From Paramacrobiotus richtersi (Eukaryota; Tardigrada; Eutardigrada; Parachela; Macrobiotidae), in NCBI GenBank assembly GCA_034698045.1, contig JAQGAU010000681.1, positions 1 to 24,960 on the forward strand: a stretch of 24,960 nt of DNA, written 5' to 3'. A program made the translations under genes and the position numbers. Positions 1 through 9,175 of the stretch are shown here, one piece after another. Within the stretch, counting starts at the first letter, position 1. Each line of letters starts with the position of its first letter. Under the pieces are notes generated by a model, which was given only the letters and a program-made list of their open reading frames with translations, was not told the DNA's origin and did not search any database.

Positions 1-837
1 CAATGTAACCAAGTTACAGAAATTGCCAATAGCATAGAAGTCTACGGGAGAAACAATCGGTTGCATCCACTTTGCAAGTCAGTTCCCTGTAGTCAGGGCA
101 TTACAGCGCCCTACTGCTCAATTGGTGAAGGCTCATTCACGTTATCCGTTTCAATATTATGCGGTAGACTGAATGAACTGAAAAAAGTCTGGCGCCGCTT
201 CGTTCACAAGTCTTGTGTCAAAATTGGTTTTATTTTAATTGTTCGTACTAAATATTCAAATTATTTGTACTGGGTATTGTAGATATTTACGAATTAGTCG
301 GAATTACTGAGAATTCGTAAACTGAATCTGCTTTAACATTGCTGAAGAAAATCAACCACAATTTTTTGTAATTTACGAAATACTGAAGTTAGTGTGATAA
401 ACTTAGGTGAGAAAAATCTGTGGACATTTGTGTAAACCGTTGGACAGTGGTCTGCTTTTTTATTGCGGTCTAAAGGATTCTTTAAATAGGGAGTGTCCGT
501 CTAAATGCAACGCGGTAATGCATTCTGTGCAATGGGCACAGTCCCAGATTCTGTCGATTTTGGCTTTTGAGGACGTGTTCATGCTGTAGATTAAGTGCGT
601 TTGTGTCAACATTTCGGACTGGTAATAAAAATGCCGAGTGTACTATGTTTAAGTGGTATGTTGGTTTGTAATGGAAATATTCGGTATTAAAACAATTCTA
701 CATTGACCTATATGGTTATCGCTTCGTGCTGAGCAGAAACAACAACTCCGTGAATTTACGTATTCTTGAAAAATACAGAAAAGATATGAAATTGCATAAA
801 GACAAACGGAAACTGGAACTGCACCAACCAGCACTCT
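1..837. other. Non-coding downstream of the BTB-Kelch gene
   Basis: No gene recognised on either strand; all open frames are short and lack ATG starts or motifs. A minus-strand AATAAA (TTTATT on plus) occurs near 460 and could be a polyadenylation signal for the BTB-Kelch gene, but it is about 380 bp past the stop codon. Confidence 0.4.
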
Positions 838-3241
838 TTATGACGCAGGTTCGAAGGCAGTCCAGGTATTCAGCGTGGTATCGTAAGCTTCAGACGTACG
901 CGCTTTTGTAAATCCGACTTCATACCCGTCTGTTTCCGTCTCGCCTCCGTCAATGATGATGCGGTTATAGTGAATTCTGACGTCATGCCCGAATCTCGGA
1001 GCGTTAAGATCGGCGATCCGTTCCCACTCGCAGTCCAGCATCGATTCACTACCCCACTCCAACTGACAAGCCCTAAACTTGACCAAGTCCAGACGGTAGC
1101 AATGATGAGCACTACCATAGTCCGCCTCATACAGCTTGCATTCATGTCCTCCGATTATGTAGAGAAACGAGCCGCTCTGAACCATCGCCGGCAGAAACCG
1201 ATTAACTGGCAACAACGGCAAATAATCCCACTTGTCCGTTGAAATACTGTACAGTGCAATCGTGTTTCTCTCAGCATCTTCCCATGGACGCCGATTTGGC
1301 AGCCAGAACGTAACGAAGCATACGATTTTGTCAACGTCTGACAGTTTCACCAGGCATAACATGTAACTGCAAGTCACAGAATCCCTTTGATAAATCTCTT
1401 CATTCTCTCGTAATAAGGTACCATGAGTATACAAATATGCTGGTACGAGACATTACGAGTTAAACATCATCGCAGAGTGGCGGCCACTCAACTTTACTAA
1501 TACGTGCTGGTCTGATTTCAAGCACTCACTGACAATGGGTGCTTGCTCCTGAATATGACGTATCAGTAAGTACACTCACGCAGATCCCATTCTACTGCTA
1601 AGTCTTCACTTACGTTGAATCCTTCTGGCGTACCCTGTTTTCCGTTTGGAGCGGCGTTAACTCTTCGCGTTGGCGTTCTTTCTTATTCAGATCAATCCGA
1701 TAAAAGCCGTTACAGTCAATATAATAGATGTGGTTTCCGGCCACGATGCTGTTTTTTTTGCCAGCTTGGCGCATCAATACTTTCTCTACACAATATACGG
1801 CACATGTCAGCATCGCAGAGTTTTCTTACAGCGACGAAAGGTTCCCAGTTCTTTACCTGACTCTTGGCCACTGATGTTGATCATTCTTTTGGGAAGTTTT
1901 TCCGGCTGTGGGCACAGACTGGACCAGGATTTCATCAGAGCGGTAGCCGAATCATTCCATACGAGCTCGGCCGCAATCCGATCCACCATGGGCGATTTTT
2001 GGCGATTTTCTGGATCATGCTCGAACCATGCGATAACAGCCTGCAAATATGACATTCGCATACATAATGACGGATTCACAGTTATAAGTACACCATGCAG
2101 TCTTCAAAGTACTGTGTTGAATGGTTGCGAAATTCGATGTACGCAAGCCAGTCGCAGTACGGCATATCCCGTGAATACTGGCAAAAACAATTCAAACCGC
2201 TTTATTAAGAAAAATATTTTCTTAGCCGGGTTTAGGAAAGAATTACCAAACTGTGTAACAAATAAACACTCCAACGAGTGCGACGTTAACTGTGCTACCG
2301 CTGACACGTTCTTCATTTTCAAACGCAATAAATTAAGTAATAATGAAAAATAATAACAAAATTAAATAATTGAGTTTAAAAAACCAGTCTCCGTGAATAT
2401 GTATGTACCTTACAAACATCCATCTCGACCAAAGGCAGGAAACCATCATCAGACAACAACGCGACCACCTCGTCCGCAGTAAAGTCCAAGAACTCGGCGG
2501 ACTGGATGGCACTTTCCATCTTGAGAGAGATGCTTACCAGGGCCAAGGCTGTAACCTGATGGAAGGCATGCGCATTCGCATTACGCCACAGACGCAGCAG
2601 TTCATCAATCGTTGACGTGCGCAACATTTTCCGCAAGGCTCTGTAACACTTCTCTTCCATGGCGTCCAGCTGGAAGTATTTGGATAGTACAACGCAGTCC
2701 CACACGTTCGTGGCAGTTATGTCCATTTTCACTTCAGCATTGGTCAGACTGTACAGCATCGCCAAAAAGGTACCCAATTGTACATGCTGAGGAGGTTCCA
2801 GAGACGCGACGTCCAAGTTAATATCGCCATGAAAACGGAGAAGAGAAGCAAAGTATGGCGAGGATTCAATGAGCTTGGACTTGTCTGCCACGATCACTGT
2901 GTTTCCGATGGATAGTTGGATTTCTTCGTCAATCATGCTCATGTTTCTAGCCTGATTCCCTTCTGCTCCAGCTTCCAGTTTCTACAAATCAATCTAAGTG
3001 AAGCAAAGAGCTAAAAGCCAGGATAAGTTGAAAACGTTCCTGTAAGTCTTACGTTGATAGTGCTATCAAGATATGCCTTGACTGGCTTTCTCCCTTCCAT
3101 GACGGACTTCAGCGATGAAATGTTCTCTTCAGACTTTCGCAGATGGACAAAATTAGTCGTATATGTTGGTGGATAAAGCTGGACATTGGAGATGAAAATG
3201 GCGCAGTCAGCTGGAGTGAAATATGGGAACTTTTTAATTTG
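838..3241 (-). CDS. BTB-BACK-Kelch protein (KLHL-like), five exons
   Basis: Likely a Cullin-3 substrate adaptor, from what is known of the KLHL family; the substrate is unknown. I place exons at 3241-3053, 2981-2409, 2040-1857, 1779-1614 and 1366-838. Every junction is GT-AG and the phases agree (0, 0, 1, 2). The coding length from exon 2 to the TAA at 838-840 is a multiple of three. Exon 2 carries the BTB domain, with LIESSPYFASLLRF near its start, and the start of BACK (LLSDDGFLPLVEMDVC). Exon 3 continues BACK with AVIAWFEHDPENR. Exons 4 and 5 hold Kelch blades: NSIVAGNHIYYIDCNGFYRI, FLYIIGG and SEAYDTTLNTWTAF. The protein is about 499 aa if it starts at the ATG at 3100, or longer if exon 1 is coding in full. 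That is near the usual KLHL length, but only about four Kelch blades are evident instead of six. The true first exon and promoter are not resolved. Confidence 0.82.
2409..2981 (-). CDS. BTB exon of the BTB-Kelch gene
   Basis: This 191-codon exon opens with a short linker (KLEAGAEGNQARN) before the BTB start MSMIDEEIQLSIGN. The BTB core follows, then the first helices of BACK. The donor is placed at 2408 (AAG followed by GTACAT), because that phase-0 site joins cleanly to the BACK exon at 2040. A stronger-looking GTAAGG four bases upstream would break the frame. The intron is 368 bp, the longest in this gene. Confidence 0.75.
3053..3241 (-). CDS. N-terminal exon of the BTB-Kelch gene, unrecognised extension
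   Basis: This is an open segment of exactly 63 codons. It runs from a plausible acceptor (TTTAACAG) to a strong donor (GTAAGA, at 3052). It splices in frame across a 71 bp intron to the lysine codon at 2981. Residues include FPYFTPADCAIF, NVQLYPPTYTTNF and SVMEGRKPVKAYLDSTIN. I do not recognise the family. The reading frame has no stop between 3053 and 3244, and the phase match supports it being part of the gene. The ATG at 3100-3098 could be the start, which would make the upstream part a leader. Alternatively a further exon lies upstream of 3245. Confidence 0.5.
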
Positions 3242-3265
3242 CTGTTAAATTGTCAATATCATAGC

Positions 3266-3314
3266 GCCAGCCGCCCTGGCTTGCTTGCCTCGATGGAACT
3301 TCAGGGCGGCTGGC
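3266..3314. repeat. Perfect 13 bp inverted repeat (hairpin)
   Basis: GCCAGCCGCCCTG at 3266-3278 and its exact complement CAGGGCGGCTGGC at 3302-3314, with a 23-base loop. It is GC-rich within a more AT-rich stretch, just upstream of the first recognised exon of the BTB-Kelch gene. It could be a stem in the transcript leader, or a small foldback. Confidence 0.6.
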
Positions 3315-3601
3315 ATCTGCAGACCGTACACTGAGCGTATGCTGCCTAATGCCCATGGCCATGCTACTCGTGTTTGCACTTTTTGCCTTCAGGCTTCAAC
3401 GCAGTTGCAGGTTAGAAATGGAATACTTAAAATTTTTGTACCAAATTCGAATTCATTCCTACCATGAGGCATGAGTTATGCTTTTTTACATCATTACAAG
3501 TACCCTGGAAGTTTGTGCTTTGTTGAGCTTTCCTAATAGTCCCGAAGTCATCATAACTATGACGTTCCCTTTCCACTTGTCATTTGCAAACATCGGAGAA
3601 T

Positions 3602-3960
3602 CGAATTTGCCCAGCCGGAAGATGCCGTCTTTGCGGAAGTCGACGATATGATTATATCCAAGCTGTATGACAGTGGCACTTCCGACTGTACACTGGTCGC
3701 GCGTGACGGGCAAGCAGTTCGCGGCGCACTCTCTCGTCTCTTCGCCTCACTCTCCCTCCACAGCATCCGCGTCCTGAGAGGCCAACTCCTTCGTGAACCT
3801 GAACGAAGCTCTATTCCTCCTCGCGCATTTCCGCGGGTTGTACGACACTTTTCAAGTCCCCCATCCGTGCGGAGTTTTCCTGGCCCGCGCACGTTTCTAA
3901 GACATCGGCTATGAGACTTGTTGGGAGAACACGGAGAGCCGGAAGACTGAATTACGCAGA
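3602..3960 (+). pseudogene. Degraded BTB-like fragment
   Basis: In the plus frame the segment from about 3615 reads EVDDMIISKLYDSGTSDCTL and then VARDGQAVR. This resembles the opening of a BTB domain (a D-x-T-L-V strand, then a polar turn leading to the helix). The expected A-H-R helix is replaced by RGALSRLFASLS. After a frame change near 3780 another open stretch begins (ANSFVNLNEALFLLAHFRG) and ends at a TAA near 3898. A possible acceptor (TTTGCCCAG) lies at 3606-3614. It is divergent in orientation from the BTB-Kelch gene. The similarity is short and the call is tentative; the opposite strand is also open here. Confidence 0.3.
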
Positions 3961-4528
3961 GTTTTTATCGAGTTTGACACGATAAGTGTTCCTGCCCGGG
4001 ATGATGAGTGTGCCTTCTGTTTATTTATTTGTTATTTTTTTCCCGGTAATTATTGTACCTTGATTGTATACTTTTTATCTTTGTTATCGCAATGTGTTAG
4101 AAGTAAATATCTGATGTATGACTGATATGTTACTTTGTACTGTGGCACCCAGCTCACGCATGTCCTGAGTGATTCAATGTCAGAAGGTGCGGGAAGGCAC
4201 AGTGTGCTGAGTAATATCTGATCATGTTTAAGAGTACATAAGCTGCCTGAATGTGTGTGAAACAACAACTGAGACAACAACACTTCTTGTGTACGGTTTT
4301 AGTTCGGAAGTCGCCTTGCTCTTTATAGTGTACCACCATATAAATTCCAACAGAGAAACCTTAACGCTACTGCATCTCAGGCAACCGCAGTGTCCAATCA
4401 CCCCAACTGACCAAAAGCATATTGCAATCCGAAGATTCAATTAAAGGACGATAAATGAAGCACTCATTTCCGGAATACACTCAATGGGTTAGTGGCTCTT
4501 CTGCAGATATCCCTTAGCCCAACGTATG

Positions 4529-4702
4529 TTACAACGTCAAAACAACGACGAACGTCTCATAAGAAGCGGCCTTGAGCAGGCTATGCGCCGTGAATTTGCT
4601 CAGCTTTGCCCAATCCAATGTGGCCAAATCATCGGCAGTCCAAACGACTCCGCGGCACTGGTTGTTTTCGCGAGGGTCACCACTTTGGCGCTCATTCAAA
4701 AT
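4529..4702 (-). CDS. Exon 3 of copy A: conserved 57-residue C-terminus
   Basis: Splicing from the donor at 5159 to the acceptor TTTGCAG before 4702 adds ILNERQSGDPRENNQCRGVV, WTADDLATLDWAKLSKFT and AHSLLKAASYETFVVVLTL, ending in TAA at 4531-4529. Copy B has the same exon with the same 174 bp length, and most differences are synonymous or conservative. The opposite strand is also open through here, but codon-position differences favour the minus strand. The intron between is 457 bp. No known domain was recognised. Confidence 0.68.
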   Translation of the reverse strand: MLNERQSGDPRENNQCRGVVWTADDLATLDWAKLSKFTAHSLLKAASYETFVVVLTL

Positions 4703-7112
4703 CTGCAAACATTACAATACTGATTGACTAAACAATCGTCCATCGTTGAATCGTCCCCTGTAATCTATAATTCTGTATACCACGCACGACTCTATACGGA
4801 GAAATTCGTACAGAAAAAAAGCCCGAATTGTAACTTACGAGTAACTTACGACTCTGAGCTACGGCACACAACTGTTTAAACCTTTACTTACATATCAGCA
4901 GAAAAAGGATGTTGACTAATACACGAAATCAGAACGTCGCCCATGTCAATCCACACGCATCGCAATTCTCAATCCTTACGGGTTTTCGGATGGGGTTTAC
5001 TGTTACATTTTTCGCCCAGAATTAATATCAAGTCTTATGTAACGATATTAGCATGCGTTTTTGATTCTGGTTAATGTACAACGTTCGTACACCAATACCA
5101 TATCATGACCTTATTTACCAAGGAAAAAGCACAAACCTACGGCACTAGTTGTTCCTCACCTGCACCAGCTCCAGATTCAAGTTCGTACCCGCGCCTTCCG
5201 CCAGATATTCCATGAAACACACCCGATCCGCGTCCGTCACAGCCGGCAGACCACTGTCCAGTTTAGCCCATACATCTTCAGCACACAGTTTCCTATCAAT
5301 CCGTCCCCGAGGAATCCGAATAACCAACGGTTCGTCGACCCTTCCGAGAAACACTACCGTTATGTCCAGCAGCAGAGTACGGCACACCCCAGTCCACTCA
5401 TTCAGTTCATCGCAAATATCCTGGATTATACGGGAGACATGTTCATTTCCGTCAAAGAACGTCCACATGCGCTGCGACGAGATACCGGCCAGAACCATCA
5501 CATCCAACGCAGAAAACTCCTTTTCTTTCATAACGCACCGAAAAAATCGCCCGTTGCATGCCACTCGCGTAGCATAGTGTCGATTCCCCTTCAGTTGCAT
5601 GGACTCGTACTCTGCGCTGGTATTGATGACGATCTTCGTGTTCGGATTCCACGACTTTAACACGCAAATTGGACTGCTGGTCCCGGACTTTTTGGGCAGA
5701 CATAACATCCGAGTCACGTCAGCCGAGGTTAGAATGCCGTTCCAGTTGGGGCAAACCCGCCGGCACTTTGCTTGCTCTACACTGTCCAAGTACTGGAAAG
5801 TTTCCGCCAGAATATGACACGGGAGAACGCCCAGCGCTGTCACTTCTTCAACGGACGGGGAATGGAGTTTGGCCGGGGAATCGGACGATACCTCGCTTAA
5901 CTGTTTGCCCATGGGCGGACGGCACTTCCAAGAGCCGTCGCAGTGTATCCCCCTAAAAGTCGCAAGACATACTTATCTATTTTTGTATTTATCTATCTAT
6001 CTATTATTTAATATTTATCTATCTATTATTAATCTATTTTTGCTTGTATGTATTACGTATTCAAGGTCTTGTACGCCTTAAAGGCTGGATGGATTTACAC
6101 TGTAATATAATACTAATATTGTGTTTCTGTTCAATAACTATTGGCTCCTGTTATGTAGCCGTTTTCAATTCCGTTTCCCATCGGTTGCATTTTACCACCG
6201 TCGAGTTATCATTTAGCTTTATGGGCTTAAGTGCCGTATTTCTAACACACTTCTCCTGAACTAGCCGCAGAAAATTGAGCGCGATTTTCGCAGGGCCATA
6301 AAGTGTAGGAAACCAACGAAAATGAAGAAAACAATTAATATTGATTCTACTGACACTGGAACGCCGGAAAGCCTTATTAAAAAAGAAGGCGATTAGGAGA
6401 AGGAATACGATCTTCATACCAGGTTTATACACCGTACCTTGAGTTCGGGACAGCTCTCACAGCAGTAACGATCAAATTTGCGGCGATACCGATCCGTCTT
6501 CTTCACTACGTGGAGAACGTTTCCGTCAACATGCGTTGCCAACATCCAGTTTCCCTGGGAATTCTTGTTGAAGTTGTCGACCAATGACTGCCCGATATCG
6601 TCCGATTTGTACGATCCCGGAGATGGAGAACCAGTGGCGAGCCCACTCGGGAGTTCCACTTCTTCCTTCGTGAAAAGACTTTTTTCCAGTAATGCTCGAG
6701 ACAGTACGTCCTCTTCCCTAGGATCCCGAATGCGACTTCTTCCAATCATATCCACACCACGAATCATCGGGGCTCTGATTAGACCAATGCTTCCCATGAA
6801 GCTGCAATAGAACAGACGACCAAGAAGCGTGGCAGGGTACCATTTGGCTGGCTCGTCTGGATTCAGTCGCATCAGAGCTTCTACGGGCAGATCTCCTTCC
6901 ACTGCTTCCACTATGTTGTTGTCCGAAAAAGTCCAAACTGTGTGGTAAATGCGCCCAAAGGGAACAAACTGTGGATCAACCGCGGTCTTGTAGCCGAAAT
7001 CAATCATCAGTCCTTCTTGACTGCAGTCGATAACTCGGCCATAATGGAAACTGCCGTCGTCCTGACGAACGTCTACACTGTTCCAGCGATAATCTTTGCT
7101 GAGAAAAGGCAT
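4529..7112 (-). CDS. Agenet/Tudor plus F-box protein, copy A (three exons)
   Basis: Probable SCF-type ubiquitin ligase adaptor with an N-terminal tandem Agenet/Tudor reader; both roles are inferred from domain families. Exons are 7112-6438 (225 codons), 5952 or 5924-5160, and 4702-4529 (57 codons plus TAA). The donor at 6437 and the donor at 5159 (CAG then GTGAGG) are both conserved in copy B. So are the acceptor before 5952 and the acceptor before 4702 (TTTGCAG). Using the acceptor before 5924 gives one continuous frame of about 537 aa. Using the one before 5952, which is the conserved site, puts the F-box out of frame. The F-box could instead be a separate product starting at the ATG at 5912. 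Copy A has no internal stops and looks like the working copy. Confidence 0.72.
5160..5952 (-). CDS. Exon 2 of copy A: F-box domain
   Basis: From the ATG at 5912 the protein has a serine-rich lead, then the F-box: LPCHILAETFQYLDSVEQAK followed by CRRVCPNWNGIL. This fits the F-box pattern (LP..IL..IF.YLD...+..+..VC..W). The roughly 190 residues after it (SADVTRMLCLPKKSG, KIVINTSAEYESMQLKGNRH, ADRVCFMEYLAEGAGTNLNL) match no domain I know. In some BTB and F-box proteins such a region serves as the substrate arm. The exon ends at LVQ with a strong donor (GTGAGG). Exon length from 5952 is 793, not a multiple of three; from 5924 it is 765, which is. Confidence 0.78.
5971..6044 (+). repeat. ATCT microsatellite in intron 1 of copy A
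   Basis: Imperfect runs of ATCT (TTATCTATCTATCTATTATT and similar) lie just inside the intron next to the conserved acceptor. Copy B lacks this run at the matching place, so it arose after the duplication or was lost in B. It accounts for part of the intron length difference (485 versus 382 bp). Confidence 0.8.
6438..7112 (-). CDS. Exon 1 of copy A: FMRP-like tandem Agenet region
   Basis: It starts at the ATG at 7112 (MPFLSKDYRW). Residues about 12-55 read NSVDVRQDDGSFHYGRVIDC, then GLMIDFGY and FVPFGRIY. This matches the pattern of the first Agenet/Tudor repeat of FMRP-type proteins (VEVR-x-x-G-x-F/Y, V-x-D, F, IPF). A second module follows about 25 residues on: VEALMRLNPDEPAKWYPATL, like the second FMRP Agenet repeat with its tryptophan. 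Such modules bind methylated lysine or arginine in known proteins. The rest of the exon (RIRDPREED, ATHVDGNVLHVVKKTDRYRR) is unrecognised but well conserved in copy B. It ends at CTC AAG followed by GTACGG. The Agenet assignment is by eye. Confidence 0.65.
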
Positions 7113-7299
7113 ATCTACTTTTCCAGTTCAAATCAAGCGAGAACAGCCAAAACGAGAAATTCGTTTCATGAGAACATGTGTCTGTCCTTCCTGGTTGGAT
7201 TAAATTGGAAATGGAATGTTCAGCCTTACACCGTGTGAGAAGTGCGCACTGCACCGAACTGGTTTGTGCACCTTGCACGCGTTTTCGGATTTTCACACT

Positions 7300-7646
7300 T
7301 ATGCAGTCTCTGTTGGTTTTCTGTTTTGTCTTTTTATAACTGCATAGTACAGATATTATTAGTTCAGATTGAGCCGCTCAGTTCAATATACGTACTGACC
7401 AGTTAAGTACCTCTAGACAGTTTGTCGCAAGAAAGAAAATCTTGTATCGGAAAGGTTTCAAAAAGGCCAATAAACGATCGTTTATGGTAAAATTACGAAG
7501 GAAATGTCATCTAAAAGTTTTTGAAAAAAGCGGAAATTTTTTTGAGATGTTAGACACTAAAGTAAAACCAGTTATTATTAATTACAGTGAACTTCATTTG
7601 GCAAATAAGGTGCAGGCTTTGGTCTGGTGCAACTACCGGTTATAAT
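7300..7646. other. Non-coding stretch upstream of copy A
   Basis: Homology to copy B ends close to 7290. The remaining 350 bases are AT-rich. A 67-codon open stretch on the plus strand (7442-7645) has no ATG at its start and no recognisable motif, so I do not call it a gene. It ends exactly at the target-site duplication of the next element. No promoter motif could be assigned with confidence. Confidence 0.5.
7639..7646 (+). repeat. Left target-site duplication GTTATAAT
   Basis: Identical to 8404-8411. Together they bracket the 757 bp hAT-type element and fix its boundaries. Removing the element and one copy gives an uninterrupted AT-rich junction. Confidence 0.9.
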
Positions 7647-8403
7647 TAGTGTTGGGTAGTAAGTAAATATTAAGTAAACTATAGTAAGTAAGTAAATGTT
7701 TCCCTAATAGTAATATTAAGTAAATAGTAGGCAATTTTGTTAAATAGTAAGTAATAGTAAGTAACAAGCCAGCAGCCAGTAGTAATAGTAAGTAAATATT
7801 AATGACTCGTCCGGCCAGCATAGTAAATACAGTTACTAACTGTTACTTCTATGATGATTTTTGGAGAAATAGCGTGAGTCGAAAATCTAAACGGCTTACG
7901 CTCTATGGCGTCTACTACCGTACTGACATTGCTGCCGCCACTGTCCACAAGCTGCCTGAACTGGACGCAGAACCACGACCAATCGCTGGAAGCCTGACTC
8001 CTTTCTTTGCTTAATTTTAGCAAGGTAGCTTCATTGCACTCGTCGGGCAGCCCTCTGAGAAATCGCACACGGTTCACTGTTTACCGCTAATAAGCACTTC
8101 GTTATAACTATTAGTATTTTTACTTTTCGTCTGAAACTCGCACAACGAGTCAGACTTTGTTCTAGACCAATTGTTTCGTTTTTTTCTAGGTTCTTAATAA
8201 GTAACTTCTTATGTTTGAAAATTTGCCGACAGAGTAAATAATAGTAAAAGAATAGTAAATAGTAAGTAAGATCCTGAGATTCGTGTCGAATAGTAAGTAA
8301 ATAGTAGGGTTTTGAGACAATTAGTAAGTAATATTAAGTAATACTTCTGTAGAGGATAGTAATAGTAAGTAAGCGGTCCTGAGAGTTTTACTACCCAACA
8401 CTA
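7647..8403. mobile_element. Non-autonomous hAT-type element (757 bp) with 8 bp target-site duplication
   Basis: The ends are inverted repeats: TAGTGTTGGGTAGTAA at the left and its complement TTACTACCCAACACTA at the right. They are flanked by a perfect direct repeat GTTATAAT at 7639-7646 and 8404-8411. An 8 bp target duplication with TAGTG/CAGTG-type ends is characteristic of hAT transposons. Subterminal regions (about 7656-7800 and 8230-8375) are packed with copies of AGTAAGTAA and AATAGTAAGTAA. Such clusters are typical transposase-binding arrays in hAT elements. No transposase frame is present, so it depends on a partner in trans. The intact target duplication indicates it has not been disrupted since insertion. 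Confidence 0.9.
7900..8054 (-). pseudogene. Possible captured exon inside the hAT-type element
   Basis: The centre of the element differs in composition from its AT-rich ends. On the minus strand there is a 155 bp open segment between an acceptor-like TTTCTCAG (before 8054) and a donor GTAAGC (at 7899). It reads GLPDECNEATLLKLSKERSQ, then DWSWFCVQFRQLVDSGGSNV and STVVDAIE. This has the look of real protein sequence, but I recognise no family. It may be a host gene fragment picked up by the element, or the remnant of its own gene. Confidence 0.35.
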
Positions 8404-8411
8404 GTTATAAT
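8404..8411 (+). repeat. Right target-site duplication GTTATAAT
   Basis: Perfect match to 7639-7646; eight bases long, as expected for hAT insertion. Confidence 0.9.
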
Positions 8412-9175
8412 ACATAAATCATGCCTGCGAAGTCCTACTGCATAGTGCATGGTCAGCGAAACCGTTACGATACGCTTTCTTCAAGAACAGAAAGCCGTAA
8501 TTAATCAGCCGCATAGGTAATTATGAAGTCTCAAATGATATGAATAATTGCCCAAATCATGGATATGTAGTTAATATCATAATTGTTGCAGACACATGCC
8601 TCTTGCTCATAAAATAATGGCATTTATTACAGTTTGCGAATGAAGTTGTATTGGTCACACTCTGCTCTGCAGCAACACACAAGAGCAGATGGCATTTACG
8701 ACGGCTAAACAAGGTTAAAGATGAAAACAAAACCGTTTGAATAAAGTACGAGACGCGACAAACGCTTTGTTTGAAAATGGAATTTTTTGTCGCACTTTTA
8801 CAGTTTTACTTTCATTGTTGTAGCGCTCTTATCTGTTCTGCCGGGTATCTTGGACCGCAGACTTTGATCGGGTTTCGGTATCTACAGTTCAAGTTGGTAA
8901 TGATCCCAGCGTGTTCCTTCCAGTATAAGGTCACCATTATCCTAGTGTGTACCGAGCCACTTCAAAGTATCTAAACAGTCCAAACCATCAACCACCAACA
9001 TTATACGCAAGATTTCCCTTGTCACAAAAGCAAGGGCTAGCTGAATAAGTTCACGTCTCCGTTAGTGTTCAAGCGCGTAGTCTTTTGCATGCGTTTAACA
9101 TTGTTGTACGTTACAAACGTTACAGTTAATTGCGTATAACTGACAGTCCAAACCGGACAAAAAGTTCCCAATGCC
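8412..9175. other. Non-coding, nothing recognised
   Basis: AT-rich sequence with short scattered open frames and no motif I can name. No tRNA-like fold or splice-consistent coding series was found. Confidence 0.5.

Noticed and set aside
1530..1548. Possible 19-base microexon in the BTB-Kelch gene between good AG and GTGAGT signals
   Set aside because: Including it puts the next exon out of frame. Direct joining of 1614 to 1366 matches phase and continues the Kelch sequence.
1670..2353. 227-codon plus-strand frame
   Set aside because: It is antisense to Kelch and BACK exons and an intron of the minus-strand gene, which has better domain and splice support.
3557..3892. 111-codon minus-strand frame
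   Set aside because: Arg/Ser-rich with no motif. It overlaps the BTB-like plus-strand fragment and fits no splice scheme of the BTB-Kelch gene.
5149..5577. 142-codon plus-strand frame
   Set aside because: It is antisense of the F-box exon of copy A, and the minus strand carries the recognisable F-box.
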